Origin: Algoriphagus ornithinivorans
Lineage (GTDB): Bacteria; Bacteroidota; Bacteroidia; Cytophagales; Cyclobacteriaceae
Direction: 5' to 3'
Assembly (NCBI RefSeq): GCF_900115305.1
Contig: NZ_FOVW01000005.1
Location: 124,001-188,000, forward strand
Length of the DNA: 64,000 nt
A program made the position numbers and the translations under genes. Shown here one piece after another: positions 26,085-35,829 of the stretch. Under the pieces are notes generated by a model. That model had not been told where the DNA came from. It ran no database searches and saw nothing but the letters and a program-made list of their open reading frames with translations. Position 1 is the stretch's first letter. Every line of letters begins with the position of its first letter.

Positions 26085-29000
26085 ATGAAAAAAGCAATCT
26101 ATATACTTCTGGCAATTTTTAGTTTTCTAATCCTGAGTGCAGTGGCGATTCCTATTATCTTTAAAGACAAAATCGTCGCAAAAATTAATCAGGAACTCGA
26201 TGAGTCTATCAATGCTACAGTCTACTATAATCCTCAAAAAATATCCTTGAGCATTTTCCGAAGTTTTCCCGACGTCAGTGCTGGATTGGGAGATTTTGGA
26301 ATTATCGGAAAAGACGAATTTGAAGGAGATACGCTGATTCAGGTAGATCAATTGGATCTGGATTTCAATTTAAAATCTGTTCTTTTCGGGGATTACCCTA
26401 TGCTCACTGGCTTGCATTTGAATGGCGGCGATCTTTATATCAAAGTCTTAGAAGACGGAACAGCCAATTATGACATTACCAAATCTTCAGACTCTGAATC
26501 AGAATCATCTGAAAGCAACTTTAGAATAGGCATCGAGCAAATCGAAGTGAATCACGTCAACATGATTTATGATGATAGATCCTTGCAGTTTACTATGGCC
26601 TTAGCGGATATCATGGCAAGAGGCTCTGGCGATTTTACCTTGGATGTTTATGATTTGCCTGTCAAAGCTACAGCGACTATCGCCGATATGTCTTATGAAG
26701 GAACTCATTATCTGACCAACAAAAAATTTCAGGGAGATGCCACTGTTCAGGTCGATCTGGAGAACATGAAATTCAGTTTTGAAAATGGAAAATTTGGCCT
26801 GAATGATTTTCTATTCAACATGAATGGCTTTGTAGCCTTACCCGAAGAAGGAGTCGATTATGATCTAGCTTTTGTTGCTCCTGATTCGGACTTTAAAAGT
26901 TTTCTTTCTTTAGTTCCGGGAATGTACACCGAAAGCTTCTCTTCTATCAAATCTTCAGGAACTATGAGTTTTGAAGGTTTTATCAAGGGACTTTACACTG
27001 ATACCAGTATTCCTTCTTTTGATATTAATCTTCAAATTAAAGACGGAATGTTTCAGTACCCAGAACTTCCTAAGCCTGTGGACAAAATTAACGTCAGCAT
27101 GGCGATAAAGAATGAAACCTCCCAACTTGAGAATACCTCTATTCAGATTCCTACTTTTTCCATGAATTTTGGTTCAAATCCCATCTCAGGGAATTTCACG
27201 CTTCAAAACCTCAAGGATTACCTGATGGAAGGGGAGCTGAATGGTAAGCTTAACTTAAAAGAACTGACTTCTATTTTCCCGATTGAAGGAACTAGCCTAG
27301 CAGGAAATCTGGACTTTAGCGCACGTGCCAAAGGCAGATATGATTCCACCAATAAAGTATTACCTGCTATTGCTGCCCAGTTTAAATTTTCTGAGGGATA
27401 TGTGAAAAACGCAGAGTATCCTGCCGCATTAGAAAAAATTCATGCAGTTGCCTCGATTCGAAGTGATAAGGGAAGCATGCAGGATTTTGTAGCGGACTTC
27501 AGCAGTTTTGGTTTTGAGCTGGAAGGTGAAAAAATCGAGGGAAACCTGAAAATAGCGGATTTTGAGGCACTCAACTGGAAAGGTGCTGTAGCGGGAGCGG
27601 TGGACTTAGAGAAAATCATGGCGATTTTCCCAATTGCAGATACCGAATTGAAAGGAAAAATTCAGGCAAATATCAACAGTACCGGCTCTTATCAGGATGT
27701 GGAAAAAGAGCAGTTTTCTAGAATCAATACTTCAGGAGACCTGACTATTTCCCAATTTTTCTTCAAATCTAAAGACTATCCTCAGGGAGTGGCAATCAAA
27801 CAAGCTAAAGCCAATTTCAACCCTCAGCGAGCTGAATTGGTGGAGTTTGATTCGAAACTGGGAAAAAGCCCACTGACAGCTTCCGGTTTTCTATCCAACT
27901 ATATGGATTATTTGCTTTCAGAAAACGGAACATTGAAAGGACAGCTTTCCCTGAACAGTTCCTATTTTGATATCAATGAATGGATGAGCGAGAGTAGTAC
28001 CTCAACCACAGACAGCAGTAAACTGGAAGTGATCGCTCTACCAAAAAATATTGACTTCACCATGGCTGTTAAAGCGGATGAGGTAATCTATGATAACCTC
28101 AATCTCAAAGAGGTCCGAGGAACCATGGTTTTAAGAGAAGGAATTCTCAGCTTCAATGAGGCAGGAATGAAAACCCTGGATGGGCGAATTACGCTGAATG
28201 GAAACTATGACCCTAGAGATATCGCCAATCCAAAATTCGATATGAGTTTGGATATCTCTGAATTAAGTATTGCCAAAGCATTTCAAAGCCTCACCACAGT
28301 CAAGGCTTTTGCTCCGATTGCCAAGGATATCACCGGCCGATTCAATACCAAGCTCAATTTCAGTGGCCTTTTGGGTCCAGACATGATGCCTGTGCTTTCC
28401 TCTTTGGATGTATCCGGAATTTTGGCGATTGCCGAAGCTGCCTTGAAAGAAAATAAAATACTGGAAGGCTTGACCAGCCTTACCAAATTAAAGGATGCCA
28501 ACACCATCCAACTGAGAAATATTAAAGTTCCGATTAGTATTGAAAACGGGATGATGGAAGTAAAACCTTTCGATGTGAAATTATGGGATTATCAAACCAC
28601 CGTACAAGGAACAGCCGGGTTTGACGGGTCCATTAATTATTTATTGAACATGCAGGTGCCGGCTGGGAAATTTGGAGCACAGGCTAATAGTATTTTAGCT
28701 AGTATTTCAGGAAGCCAGGCAAATGAGTCTACATTGATTCCTTTATCCATCAACTTGGCCGGTACTTATAATCAGCCTAAAGTGAGTTTGGCCGGAGGAA
28801 ATAGTATAGAGACACTGCTGGCAAATGCGCTCAGATCCAGATTTGATTCCGAAAAACAAAACTTTCAAAATCAGGCTCAAGAGCAATTTCAGGCAGCACA
28901 AGACAGCATAAAAAATCAGCTGAAACTCAAAGCTGAAATGGTTCAGGACAGCGTGAAGAAAGAATTACAAAAGAAAACAGGCGAAAGTACAGAAAAGGTA

Positions 29001-29087
29001 GTACAGGAGGCAAAGAGTATATTGAAAGGAGTACTCAAAGGAACTCCAAAACCCACAAAGCCGGATACTACTTCTACCAAAAATTAA
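26085..29087 (+). CDS. AsmA-like family protein
   Basis: This 1000-residue protein has one N-terminal transmembrane helix (residues 4-26), a large periplasmic body of repeating beta-groove segments typical of AsmA/TamB/VPS13-like lipid-transfer proteins, and a C-terminal Gln/Lys-rich coiled coil (about 915-985). The N-terminal AsmA region includes FRSFPDVSAGLGDFGIIG and VFLGD-like SVLFGDYPMLTGLHLNGGDLYIK. The family is thought to move phospholipid between membranes or aid outer membrane assembly. It is monocistronic, ending at a strong terminator. Confidence 0.88.
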   Translation: MKKAIYILLAIFSFLILSAVAIPIIFKDKIVAKINQELDESINATVYYNPQKISLSIFRSFPDVSAGLGDFGIIGKDEFEGDTLIQVDQLDLDFNLKSVLFGDYPMLTGLHLNGGDLYIKVLEDGTANYDITKSSDSESESSESNFRIGIEQIEVNHVNMIYDDRSLQFTMALADIMARGSGDFTLDVYDLPVKATATIADMSYEGTHYLTNKKFQGDATVQVDLENMKFSFENGKFGLNDFLFNMNGFVALPEEGVDYDLAFVAPDSDFKSFLSLVPGMYTESFSSIKSSGTMSFEGFIKGLYTDTSIPSFDINLQIKDGMFQYPELPKPVDKINVSMAIKNETSQLENTSIQIPTFSMNFGSNPISGNFTLQNLKDYLMEGELNGKLNLKELTSIFPIEGTSLAGNLDFSARAKGRYDSTNKVLPAIAAQFKFSEGYVKNAEYPAALEKIHAVASIRSDKGSMQDFVADFSSFGFELEGEKIEGNLKIADFEALNWKGAVAGAVDLEKIMAIFPIADTELKGKIQANINSTGSYQDVEKEQFSRINTSGDLTISQFFFKSKDYPQGVAIKQAKANFNPQRAELVEFDSKLGKSPLTASGFLSNYMDYLLSENGTLKGQLSLNSSYFDINEWMSESSTSTTDSSKLEVIALPKNIDFTMAVKADEVIYDNLNLKEVRGTMVLREGILSFNEAGMKTLDGRITLNGNYDPRDIANPKFDMSLDISELSIAKAFQSLTTVKAFAPIAKDITGRFNTKLNFSGLLGPDMMPVLSSLDVSGILAIAEAALKENKILEGLTSLTKLKDANTIQLRNIKVPISIENGMMEVKPFDVKLWDYQTTVQGTAGFDGSINYLLNMQVPAGKFGAQANSILASISGSQANESTLIPLSINLAGTYNQPKVSLAGGNSIETLLANALRSRFDSEKQNFQNQAQEQFQAAQDSIKNQLKLKAEMVQDSVKKELQKKTGESTEKVVQEAKSILKGVLKGTPKPTKPDTTSTKN

Positions 29088-29091
29088 TAAA

Positions 29092-29127
29092 AAAGGCCTC
29101 CTGTCGCATTCATAACAGGAGGCCTTT
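29092..29127. terminator. Bidirectional terminator, AsmA-like gene versus fad operon
   Basis: A perfect 13-bp stem AAAGGCCTCCTGT (29092-29104) and ACAGGAGGCCTTT (29115-29127) with a 10-base loop. It separates the convergent AsmA-like gene and the acyl-CoA dehydrogenase gene. Confidence 0.9.
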
Positions 29128-29147
29128 CTCAATCTATCTGTGTTTAC

Positions 29148-30941
29148 TTAAAAAGGATATTTTCCAGCCTCAATCATATAATCAGCTATTTGTCTTCTCA
29201 GCTCTTTGGTATTGATCAGATCCATTTTGGTAAACCTCTTCAATCCCATCAACATCACTTTTTGCTCATCTCCTTTGGTGAATGAAGCAATGGCTTCTTT
29301 AGCTGCTGCGTTGATTTTTTCCACTGCTTCTGAAAGATAAACCTGAGCCATAGCAATTTGATGCTTGCAAGCTTCTTCTCCTTTGATACTTACCAGTTTT
29401 TCAGCTCTTAAAATCGCTGACTCTGCTGCATAAATTTCAATCATCACATCAGCCAGATTCATCATGATTTCCTGCTCATCTTCAATTTTATCCTGAAGAG
29501 CCATGGCTGCTTTTCCACCAACCATCAAGAAAACCTTCTTCAGCTTAACCAAAACATCTTTTTCTGATGCGAATAACTCAGAAGTATCAACAGTTTCAAA
29601 GGATGGAACAGATGTCAATTCTTTGGAAACAGCCATTGCCGGCTCAAAAAGGTTGATTTCACCTTTCATCGCTCTCTTCAATAGCATTCCAACCATCAAC
29701 ATTCTGTTGATTTCATTAGTCCCTTCATAAATTCTGGCAATACGCGCATCTCTATAGGCTCTTTCCATAGGAGCATCGGCAGAATATCCCATGCCACCAT
29801 ATACCTGAACGCCTTGATCTACGACAAAATCCAAAACTTCTGATCCATGTACTTTAGCTATTGCTGCTTCAATTGCAAACTGTTCCAAAGCCTTCAATTT
29901 TGCTTCCGCATCAGGCATGCCTTCTGCAGCCAAAGCATCCATGCGATCTTCAATATCTTGTCCTGCACGATAGCAAAGAGATTCCGAAACAAATGTACGG
30001 GTAGCCATTTCTGCCAACATTCTCTTTACAGCTCCGAAAGAATTGATACTAACTCCGAACTGCTTTCTTTCTGTGGAATATTTTACTGCCAAAGAAGTCA
30101 CAGTACGAACCCCTCCCAATACTCCGGCTCCTAATTTTACCCTTCCGATATTCAGGATATTCACAGCGATCTTAAAGCCATTTTCTCTATCAGAAAGCAT
30201 ATTTTCCACAGGCACTTTGCAATCATTGAAGAAGACCTGACGGGTAGAAGAACCTTTGATACCCATTTTCTTTTCTTCTTCATTCATTGTAATCCCGCCA
30301 AAGGATTTTTCTACGATGAAAGCTGTCAGATTTTTATCATTCTCAATTTTTGCAAACACGATGAATAAGTCTGCAAAACCTGCATTGGAAATCCACATTT
30401 TCTGTCCATTGATCAGATAATGTTTTCCATCTTCGGTAAGAGTTGCTTTGGTTTTACCGCTATTTGCATCTGAGCCAGCGTCCGGTTCGGTCAAACAATA
30501 GCATGCTGCCCATTCACCAGTTGCCAGTTTAGGAAGGTACTTTTGCTTTTGCTCTTCGTTTCCATAGTACAAAATAGGAAGCGTACCAATTCCCGTATGT
30601 GCTCCATAAGTTGTGGAGAAAGAACCAGCAGCTCCAATAATATCAGCAATCAACATGGAAGTGTTGAAGCTCATACCCATTCCACCAAATTCTTCCGGAA
30701 CAGAAATACCCAATAGACCAAGTTCACCCGCCTTTTTGAAAATGGAAGGAACCAAATCCGGATTTTTCATACTGTCAATTTCCTCGATATTCGGAGTGAT
30801 TTCCGTATCGATAAAATCCTGACATGCCTGAGCCATCATTTTTTGCTCTTCAGTAAATTGCTCTGGAATAAAGATGTCCTGGGCATCTGTTTCCCGAATG
30901 AGGAATTCTCCTCCTTGGATTGATTTTGATAGAGTTGTCAT
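29148..30941 (-). CDS. Acyl-CoA dehydrogenase
   Basis: This 597-residue flavoenzyme introduces the 2,3-double bond into acyl-CoA. The first 380 residues form the acyl-CoA dehydrogenase core, with YCLTEPDAGSDANSGKTKA, GIKGSSTRQVFFNDC and the C-terminal signature QVYGGMGYSADAPMERAYRDARIARIYEGTNEINR, whose final Glu is the likely catalytic base. The extra C-terminal 200 residues make it VLCAD-like and suggest long-chain substrates. It is the last gene of the beta-oxidation block, 18 bases after the thiolase. Confidence 0.94.
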   Translation of the reverse strand: MTTLSKSIQGGEFLIRETDAQDIFIPEQFTEEQKMMAQACQDFIDTEITPNIEEIDSMKNPDLVPSIFKKAGELGLLGISVPEEFGGMGMSFNTSMLIADIIGAAGSFSTTYGAHTGIGTLPILYYGNEEQKQKYLPKLATGEWAACYCLTEPDAGSDANSGKTKATLTEDGKHYLINGQKMWISNAGFADLFIVFAKIENDKNLTAFIVEKSFGGITMNEEEKKMGIKGSSTRQVFFNDCKVPVENMLSDRENGFKIAVNILNIGRVKLGAGVLGGVRTVTSLAVKYSTERKQFGVSINSFGAVKRMLAEMATRTFVSESLCYRAGQDIEDRMDALAAEGMPDAEAKLKALEQFAIEAAIAKVHGSEVLDFVVDQGVQVYGGMGYSADAPMERAYRDARIARIYEGTNEINRMLMVGMLLKRAMKGEINLFEPAMAVSKELTSVPSFETVDTSELFASEKDVLVKLKKVFLMVGGKAAMALQDKIEDEQEIMMNLADVMIEIYAAESAILRAEKLVSIKGEEACKHQIAMAQVYLSEAVEKINAAAKEAIASFTKGDEQKVMLMGLKRFTKMDLINTKELRRQIADYMIEAGKYPF

Positions 30942-30959
30942 TTTATTTTTTATATTCTT

Positions 30960-32135
30960 TTATTTCAATAGTTCATAAATTCCAGCAACTCCCTGACCAC
31001 CACCTACACAGGCCGTGACCATTCCGTACTTGGAATTTCTTCTTCTCATTTCATTGAAGAGCTGCACTGATAATTTCGCTCCTGTACATCCCAGCGGGTG
31101 ACCTAATGCAACAGCACCACCATTTACATTCACCAATTCTTCATCCATATCCAGTGATCTGATTACTGCTAAAGCTTGAGCTGCGAAGGCTTCATTCAAT
31201 TCTACCAAGCCAATATCTGACATAGACAAACCAGCTTGTTTCAAGGCTTTTGGCACTGCTTCTTTGGGTCCTATTCCCATGATTCTAGGATCTACCCCAG
31301 CCACTGAATAAGACATCATTCTTGCAACGGGGTCTAAATTCAAGGATTTCATTAATCGCTCAGACATGACAACCACGAAGGCTGCACCGTCGGAAGTTTG
31401 GGAAGAGTTACCTGCAGTTACCTGCCCACCATTTTTGAAAGCCGGTTTTAATTTTGCCAAAACCTCCATGGAAGTTTCTGCTCGAGGGCCTTCGTCTGTA
31501 TCTACTACAAACTTTCTTGTTTTCTTTTTCCCTTTTTCATCCAGGTAGGTTTCTTCTACTTCTACTGGAACTATCTCATCTTTAAATTTTCCACCATTAA
31601 TTGCAGCTAGTGCTCTCTCGTGGGATCGAACCGAAAATGCATCGGAGTCTTCTCGGGTAATGGAGTATTCTTTGGCCAATTCCTCAGCTGTTAAGCCCAT
31701 ACTTAAATAGTAGGATGGATGCTCAGAGGCAATTTTCCAGTTTAGAGCAGTTTTGTAGCCCATCATTGGTACCAAAGACATAGATTCTGTGCCACCTGCT
31801 ATGATACAATCAGCCATTCCAGCTTTAATTTTACCAACAGCCAATGCAATGGCTTCCAATCCAGATCCGCAATAGCGGTTGATGATAAATCCTGGATTAT
31901 CTATGCCTAAAGCCAGCAAAGAAATCATTCTTCCCATCTGCATTCCCTGTTCTGCTTCAGGTACTGCATTTCCTACTATGAGATCATCGACCATTTTAGC
32001 CTCCAGTCCCGGAGTGTTGGCCACCAAATGCTTGATTACATCTGCAGCCAAATCATCCGGTCTGTAAAATCGAAATCCTCCTTTTTTGGATTTTCCAACT
32101 GCTGATCTATATCCGTTAATTATATATGCGTCCAT
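30960..32135 (-). CDS. fadA: Acetyl-CoA C-acyltransferase (thiolase)
   Basis: This 391-residue thiolase cleaves 3-ketoacyl-CoA at the end of each beta-oxidation cycle. The nucleophilic Cys is in INRYCGSGLEAIALA near residue 90; the acid/base residues are in NEAFAAQALAV, GGAVALGHPLGCTGAK and GMVTACVGGGQGVAGIYE. The EELAKEYSITREDSD segment is typical of FadA-type enzymes. It follows the IVP gene and FadB-like gene on the same strand and is probably one subunit partner of the latter. Confidence 0.95.
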   Translation of the reverse strand: MDAYIINGYRSAVGKSKKGGFRFYRPDDLAADVIKHLVANTPGLEAKMVDDLIVGNAVPEAEQGMQMGRMISLLALGIDNPGFIINRYCGSGLEAIALAVGKIKAGMADCIIAGGTESMSLVPMMGYKTALNWKIASEHPSYYLSMGLTAEELAKEYSITREDSDAFSVRSHERALAAINGGKFKDEIVPVEVEETYLDEKGKKKTRKFVVDTDEGPRAETSMEVLAKLKPAFKNGGQVTAGNSSQTSDGAAFVVVMSERLMKSLNLDPVARMMSYSVAGVDPRIMGIGPKEAVPKALKQAGLSMSDIGLVELNEAFAAQALAVIRSLDMDEELVNVNGGAVALGHPLGCTGAKLSVQLFNEMRRRNSKYGMVTACVGGGQGVAGIYELLK

Positions 32136-32189
32136 GGTTAGTTTACTTGAGTGTCTATTGTTAATTTTTAAAGTGCATCTTTTAAATAA

Positions 32190-32226
32190 GAAGCGAGAGA
32201 TTAGATACGAGAAGCGAGAGCATGAG
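32190..32226. repeat. Left flanking repeat of the IVP insertion
   Basis: Contains two copies of AGAAGCGAGAG separated by an AT-rich spacer. The reverse complement resembles the segment on the other side of the IVP gene, so the two form an imperfect inverted repeat with the GAGAAGC core. Confidence 0.5.
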
Positions 32227-32598
32227 CTAGTAAGGGTTTGACTCTATGTTAGATTTAAGACCAATTAGCATTTTCTGTATTTCGTCAAGTTCAAGATTGA
32301 TAGATTCGAATGCTTCTTGGTTCAACAATCCTACTCTAGTTGCGATAATCGTTTGAGTCTCCAATTCAAAACTTTCACCTAAACTTATATCAAGACAATT
32401 TGAAAACGCTTTTGAAGAATTTCTTGCGGTTCCTTCAGCAATATTTGAAGGAATAGATACACTAGATCTTCTCATTTGAGAGGTCATTCCGAATCTCTCT
32501 TCGGAAGGAAATAGCGCCGTTGTTTCATAAACTTTTACTGCCAAATCCACCGATTTTCTCCAAACAGTCAGGTTTTTAAAATTATGTCTCAACTTCAT
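32227..32598 (-). CDS. Four-helix-bundle protein (23S rRNA intervening-sequence protein family)
   Basis: This 123-residue protein of the IVP/TIGR02436 family has the hallmarks FKNLTVWRKSVDLAVKVYE, FPSEERFGMTSQMRRSSVSIPSNIAEG and a helical C-terminus. The family was first seen inside 23S rRNA intervening sequences and is scattered through Bacteroidota genomes; its function is unknown. Here it lies between the FadB-like gene and fadA, where it has no metabolic logic, flanked by imperfect inverted repeats. This suggests insertion of a small mobile cassette into a beta-oxidation operon. Confidence 0.9.
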   Translation of the reverse strand: MKLRHNFKNLTVWRKSVDLAVKVYETTALFPSEERFGMTSQMRRSSVSIPSNIAEGTARNSSKAFSNCLDISLGESFELETQTIIATRVGLLNQEAFESINLELDEIQKMLIGLKSNIESNPY

Positions 32599-32624
32599 AA
32601 GTCATCTGGTAAAAATGTTAACTA

Positions 32625-32659
32625 ATGGTCTCTAGATTCTCGATTCTAGCTTCTCATCT
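32625..32659. repeat. Right flanking repeat of the IVP insertion
   Basis: The segment TCTAGATTCTCGATTCTAGC followed by TTCTCATCTC is roughly the reverse complement of the left flank (GAGAAGC and AGA/GATT words). It begins directly at the stop codon of the FadB-like gene. Confidence 0.45.
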
Positions 32660-35065
32660 CTAATTTCTAAGTGGTTTTCCTTTGAATAGGATGCTATGAA
32701 TCCTTTCCAAAGTCTTTTTCTCTCCAGTCAAACTCAGAAATGCTTCTCTTTCCAGATCCAGTAAATACTGTTCTGAAACCTCTGTTGGGGAAGACAAATC
32801 TCCTCCAGACATTACCCAAGCCAGTTTTCTAGCAATTTTTGCGTCATGCTCTGAGATGTAAGCACCATATCTCATTCCGGTAATTCCAGCTTCAAATAGA
32901 GCTAAAGAGGTTTTTCCCAAAACTCGAATATTGCTTTGCTGAACAGGTTGAGTATAACCCGCCTCATGTAGCTCTAATACTTTTGCTTTTGCTTCTGCTA
33001 GTTGACGCTTTCTGTTTAAGGTAATGCCGTCCTGATTTCTCAGATAACCCAGGTTTTTTGCCTCGGCAGCCGAAGTGGACACCTTTGCCATGGCGATATT
33101 CATGAAATATTCCTGTAACAGGTTCAATTCCACATCTCCATCTTTCACGGTATTGGCAAAGCGTTTGGTCATTTCTTTAGTACCGCCACCTGCAGGAATG
33201 AGACCTACCCCAACTTCCACTAATCCCATGTACAATTCTGCATGCGCTTGAATATGATCTGCATGAAGGGATAATTCACAACCCCCACCCAAGGCCATGT
33301 TATGAGGAGCTACCACAACCGGAACCGAAGAATATCTAGCTCTCATCATAGTGTTTTGGAATTGAGCAATCATCAGATTGATTTCGTCAAACTCCTGATC
33401 TCCGGCAAACATGAACAACATTGCCAAGTTGGCTCCGGCTGAGAAGTTTCCTCCTTCATTTCCGATTACCAAACCTTTGTAGGACTTCTCCGCCAGTCCA
33501 ATCGCTGTGTTGATTCCTTCGATTACTTCAGCGCCCAGGGAGTTCATCTTGGTATGGAATTCCAATCCAATGACATCATCTCCCATATCATATACACTTG
33601 CACCCGCATTTCCCCAGAGTTTTTTACCTGAAGCCTTGAGAGTATCCAACAATATAAAATCTTCTATACCCGGAATTTCTACGTAAGATTTGGATGGGAT
33701 ATCGTAGTAGAGTTTTTTACCATTTTCAACTTTGTAGAAAGATTCATTTCCTGCTTTTAGCATTTCATGAACCCAATCAGCAGCTTTTTCACCCGCCGCT
33801 TCCATTTTATCTACAGTTTCCTTCACTCCTAGAATATCCCAGGTTTCAAAAGGACCCAATTCCCAACCAAAACCTGCGCATACTGCTTGATCAATCCTGT
33901 ACAATTCATCAGATATTTCTGGAATTCTATGAGAGCAATATTTGAATAAATCATAGAAAGAAGCTCTATAAAATTCACCGGCTTTATCATCAAAATTCAT
34001 TAAGAATTTGATTCTCTTTTTCAAATCCTCGATATCCTTTGCTGCTTCAAGTGCTTTGATTTTTGGTTTTTCTACATCCTTGTATTCAAAGGTTTCGAAA
34101 TCCAATTCCTTGAGTTCTTTACTTCCGTCTTTGTGACGGATCATTTTAAAATAGCCTTGGCCTGTTTTATCCCCGAACCATTTGTTGTTATATAAGACCT
34201 CCATAATTTTTGGAAGCTTAAACTTATCTCTGGACTCGTCGTGCGGAAGTGCTTTATATAAGTTGTTGGCAACATTGACAGTAGTGTCCAAACCTACCAC
34301 ATCCATCGTTCTGAAGGTTGCTGATTTTGCTCTACCGATTACAGGTCCTGTCATCTTATCAATTTCAGACACACCAAATCCCATCTTCTCGATGGTATGC
34401 ATCCCAGAAATAATGGCATAAACTCCAATTCTATTGGCAATAAAGGCTGGAGTATCTTTACAAAGCACAGTTTCCTTTCCAAGGAATCTATCTCCATAAT
34501 CCATCAAGAAATCGACAATTTCTGGATCAGTCTTAGGACCAGGAATGATTTCTAATAATCTTAGATATCTAGGTGGATTGAAAAAGTGAGTTCCTGCGAA
34601 ATTTTTCTGAAAATCCTCGCTTCTACCTTCACACATCATGTGCATAGGAATACCGGAAGTATTCGAGGTAATCAAAGTGCCAGGCTTTCTGAATTTTTCG
34701 ACTTTTTCAAATAGTTGTTGCTTGATATCCAACCTTTCTACAACTACCTCAATGATCCAGTCATAATCTTTAATTTTTGACAAATCATCATCAAAATTTC
34801 CTGTAGTGATCCTTGATGCAAAGGATTTGTCGTAGATGGCAGAAGGATTCGACTTCAATGTATTTTGAAGTGCAGTAGTGACAATTCTGTTTCTTACAGC
34901 AGGGTGTTCTTTGGTAAGGCCTTTCTTCTGCTCTTCTTCTGTGAGCTCAAAAGGTACAATGTCCAGTAAAAGCACCTGTACACCAATATTGGCAAAATGA
35001 CAGGCAATTCTGGAACCCATTACTCCGGAACCTAAAACGGCTACTTTTTTAATGGTTTTGTTCAT
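32660..35065 (-). CDS. 3-hydroxyacyl-CoA dehydrogenase/enoyl-CoA hydratase (FadB-like)
   Basis: This 801-residue bifunctional enzyme performs the hydration and second oxidation of beta-oxidation. Domain order is the reverse of E. coli FadB: the NAD-binding dehydrogenase comes first (VAVLGSGVMGSRIACHFANIG at the N-terminus, then TNTSGIPMHMM, HFFNPPRYLRLLEIIPG), and an enoyl-CoA hydratase/isomerase fold follows at about 500-700 (NEGGNFSAGANLAMLF, MALGGGCELSLHADH, VGVGLIPAGGGTKEM). This order is usual in Bacteroidota and Actinobacteria. It lies directly downstream of the marR gene. Confidence 0.94.
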   Translation of the reverse strand: MNKTIKKVAVLGSGVMGSRIACHFANIGVQVLLLDIVPFELTEEEQKKGLTKEHPAVRNRIVTTALQNTLKSNPSAIYDKSFASRITTGNFDDDLSKIKDYDWIIEVVVERLDIKQQLFEKVEKFRKPGTLITSNTSGIPMHMMCEGRSEDFQKNFAGTHFFNPPRYLRLLEIIPGPKTDPEIVDFLMDYGDRFLGKETVLCKDTPAFIANRIGVYAIISGMHTIEKMGFGVSEIDKMTGPVIGRAKSATFRTMDVVGLDTTVNVANNLYKALPHDESRDKFKLPKIMEVLYNNKWFGDKTGQGYFKMIRHKDGSKELKELDFETFEYKDVEKPKIKALEAAKDIEDLKKRIKFLMNFDDKAGEFYRASFYDLFKYCSHRIPEISDELYRIDQAVCAGFGWELGPFETWDILGVKETVDKMEAAGEKAADWVHEMLKAGNESFYKVENGKKLYYDIPSKSYVEIPGIEDFILLDTLKASGKKLWGNAGASVYDMGDDVIGLEFHTKMNSLGAEVIEGINTAIGLAEKSYKGLVIGNEGGNFSAGANLAMLFMFAGDQEFDEINLMIAQFQNTMMRARYSSVPVVVAPHNMALGGGCELSLHADHIQAHAELYMGLVEVGVGLIPAGGGTKEMTKRFANTVKDGDVELNLLQEYFMNIAMAKVSTSAAEAKNLGYLRNQDGITLNRKRQLAEAKAKVLELHEAGYTQPVQQSNIRVLGKTSLALFEAGITGMRYGAYISEHDAKIARKLAWVMSGGDLSSPTEVSEQYLLDLEREAFLSLTGEKKTLERIHSILFKGKPLRN

Positions 35066-35112
35066 TTTTTTGGGTTTTTTGGTAGTCTTGATTCCAAGGA
35101 GAATCTTGGAAA

Positions 35113-35574
35113 TTATAGTTCATATATAGGTTTATTCACTTCAATCCCGCTAAACTGGTCAATGACCATCTGGATTTTTTCAAAGGTGGCAAAGAAGCTT
35201 TCCAAATCTTTTTCAGGAATAACCTGTCGGATCTGTTCATTAAATTCTTTGATCGTCTTCACTGATATTTCCTTTTTTCGCTTTCCCTCTTCAGTCAGAT
35301 AAATTCTCACTGATCGCTTATCCACCAAATCAGGTTTTTTGTAGACTAATCCTTTTTCTTCCATAGTCTTCAGCATGCGGGTTAGGCTTCTTGTTTCCAA
35401 ACCAATTTTGGGAGCAATCTTCGTTGCCGGTGTACCTTCTTTGGAATTTATATTAATCAACACAAAACCAATAGCAGTGGTAAAGCCTTCCTCAGCTGCA
35501 TGTTGATTATACATTCTGGAAATGGCGTGCCAGGCACTCTTAATGTGAAAATCTACTGTTTCTTCTCTCTTCAT
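35113..35574 (-). CDS. MarR family transcriptional regulator
   Basis: This 153-residue winged-helix protein has a recognition region GTPATKIAPKIGLETRSLTRMLKTMEEKGLVYKK and a wing KRSVRIYLTEEGKRK. It is the first gene of the fad operon, 47 bases before the FadB-like gene. Two palindromic ATGCATGCAT-containing sites lie 46-90 bases before its start and are probable operators. It likely senses acyl-CoA or a fatty acid and controls beta-oxidation, by analogy with other MarR and FadR-like regulators; the ligand is inferred. Confidence 0.9.
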   Translation of the reverse strand: MKREETVDFHIKSAWHAISRMYNQHAAEEGFTTAIGFVLININSKEGTPATKIAPKIGLETRSLTRMLKTMEEKGLVYKKPDLVDKRSVRIYLTEEGKRKKEISVKTIKEFNEQIRQVIPEKDLESFFATFEKIQMVIDQFSGIEVNKPIYEL

Positions 35575-35619
35575 ACGGATCTCCCATTGTTTTGAGGAGA
35601 CCTAATTTAAAAAAATTTT

Positions 35620-35661
35620 GTATGCATGCATACTATATTTGAAAAAAAGTTATGCATGCAT
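35620..35661. promoter_or_regulatory. Paired palindromic operators upstream of marR
   Basis: GTATGCATGCATAC (35620-35633) is a perfect 14-base palindrome. A second copy of the core, TATGCATGCAT, occurs at 35651-35661. The cores start exactly 30 bases apart, close to three helical turns, so two dimers could bind the same face. They lie in the AT-rich region between the marR gene and the acyl-CoA ligase gene. Confidence 0.65.
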
Positions 35662-35829
35662 CACAAATATTGATTGGAATTAACAAATATTATAAAATAT
35701 TATTTTAATTAATTTCAATTATTTGAAATTATCAGAATATAATTAATAAACTGAGGTTCTTTCGGAATTTTCTTTTGATTACTGGGATTAAGGACTTAAA
35801 AGTCATTTACAGAAACTTTTTGACTCAAA

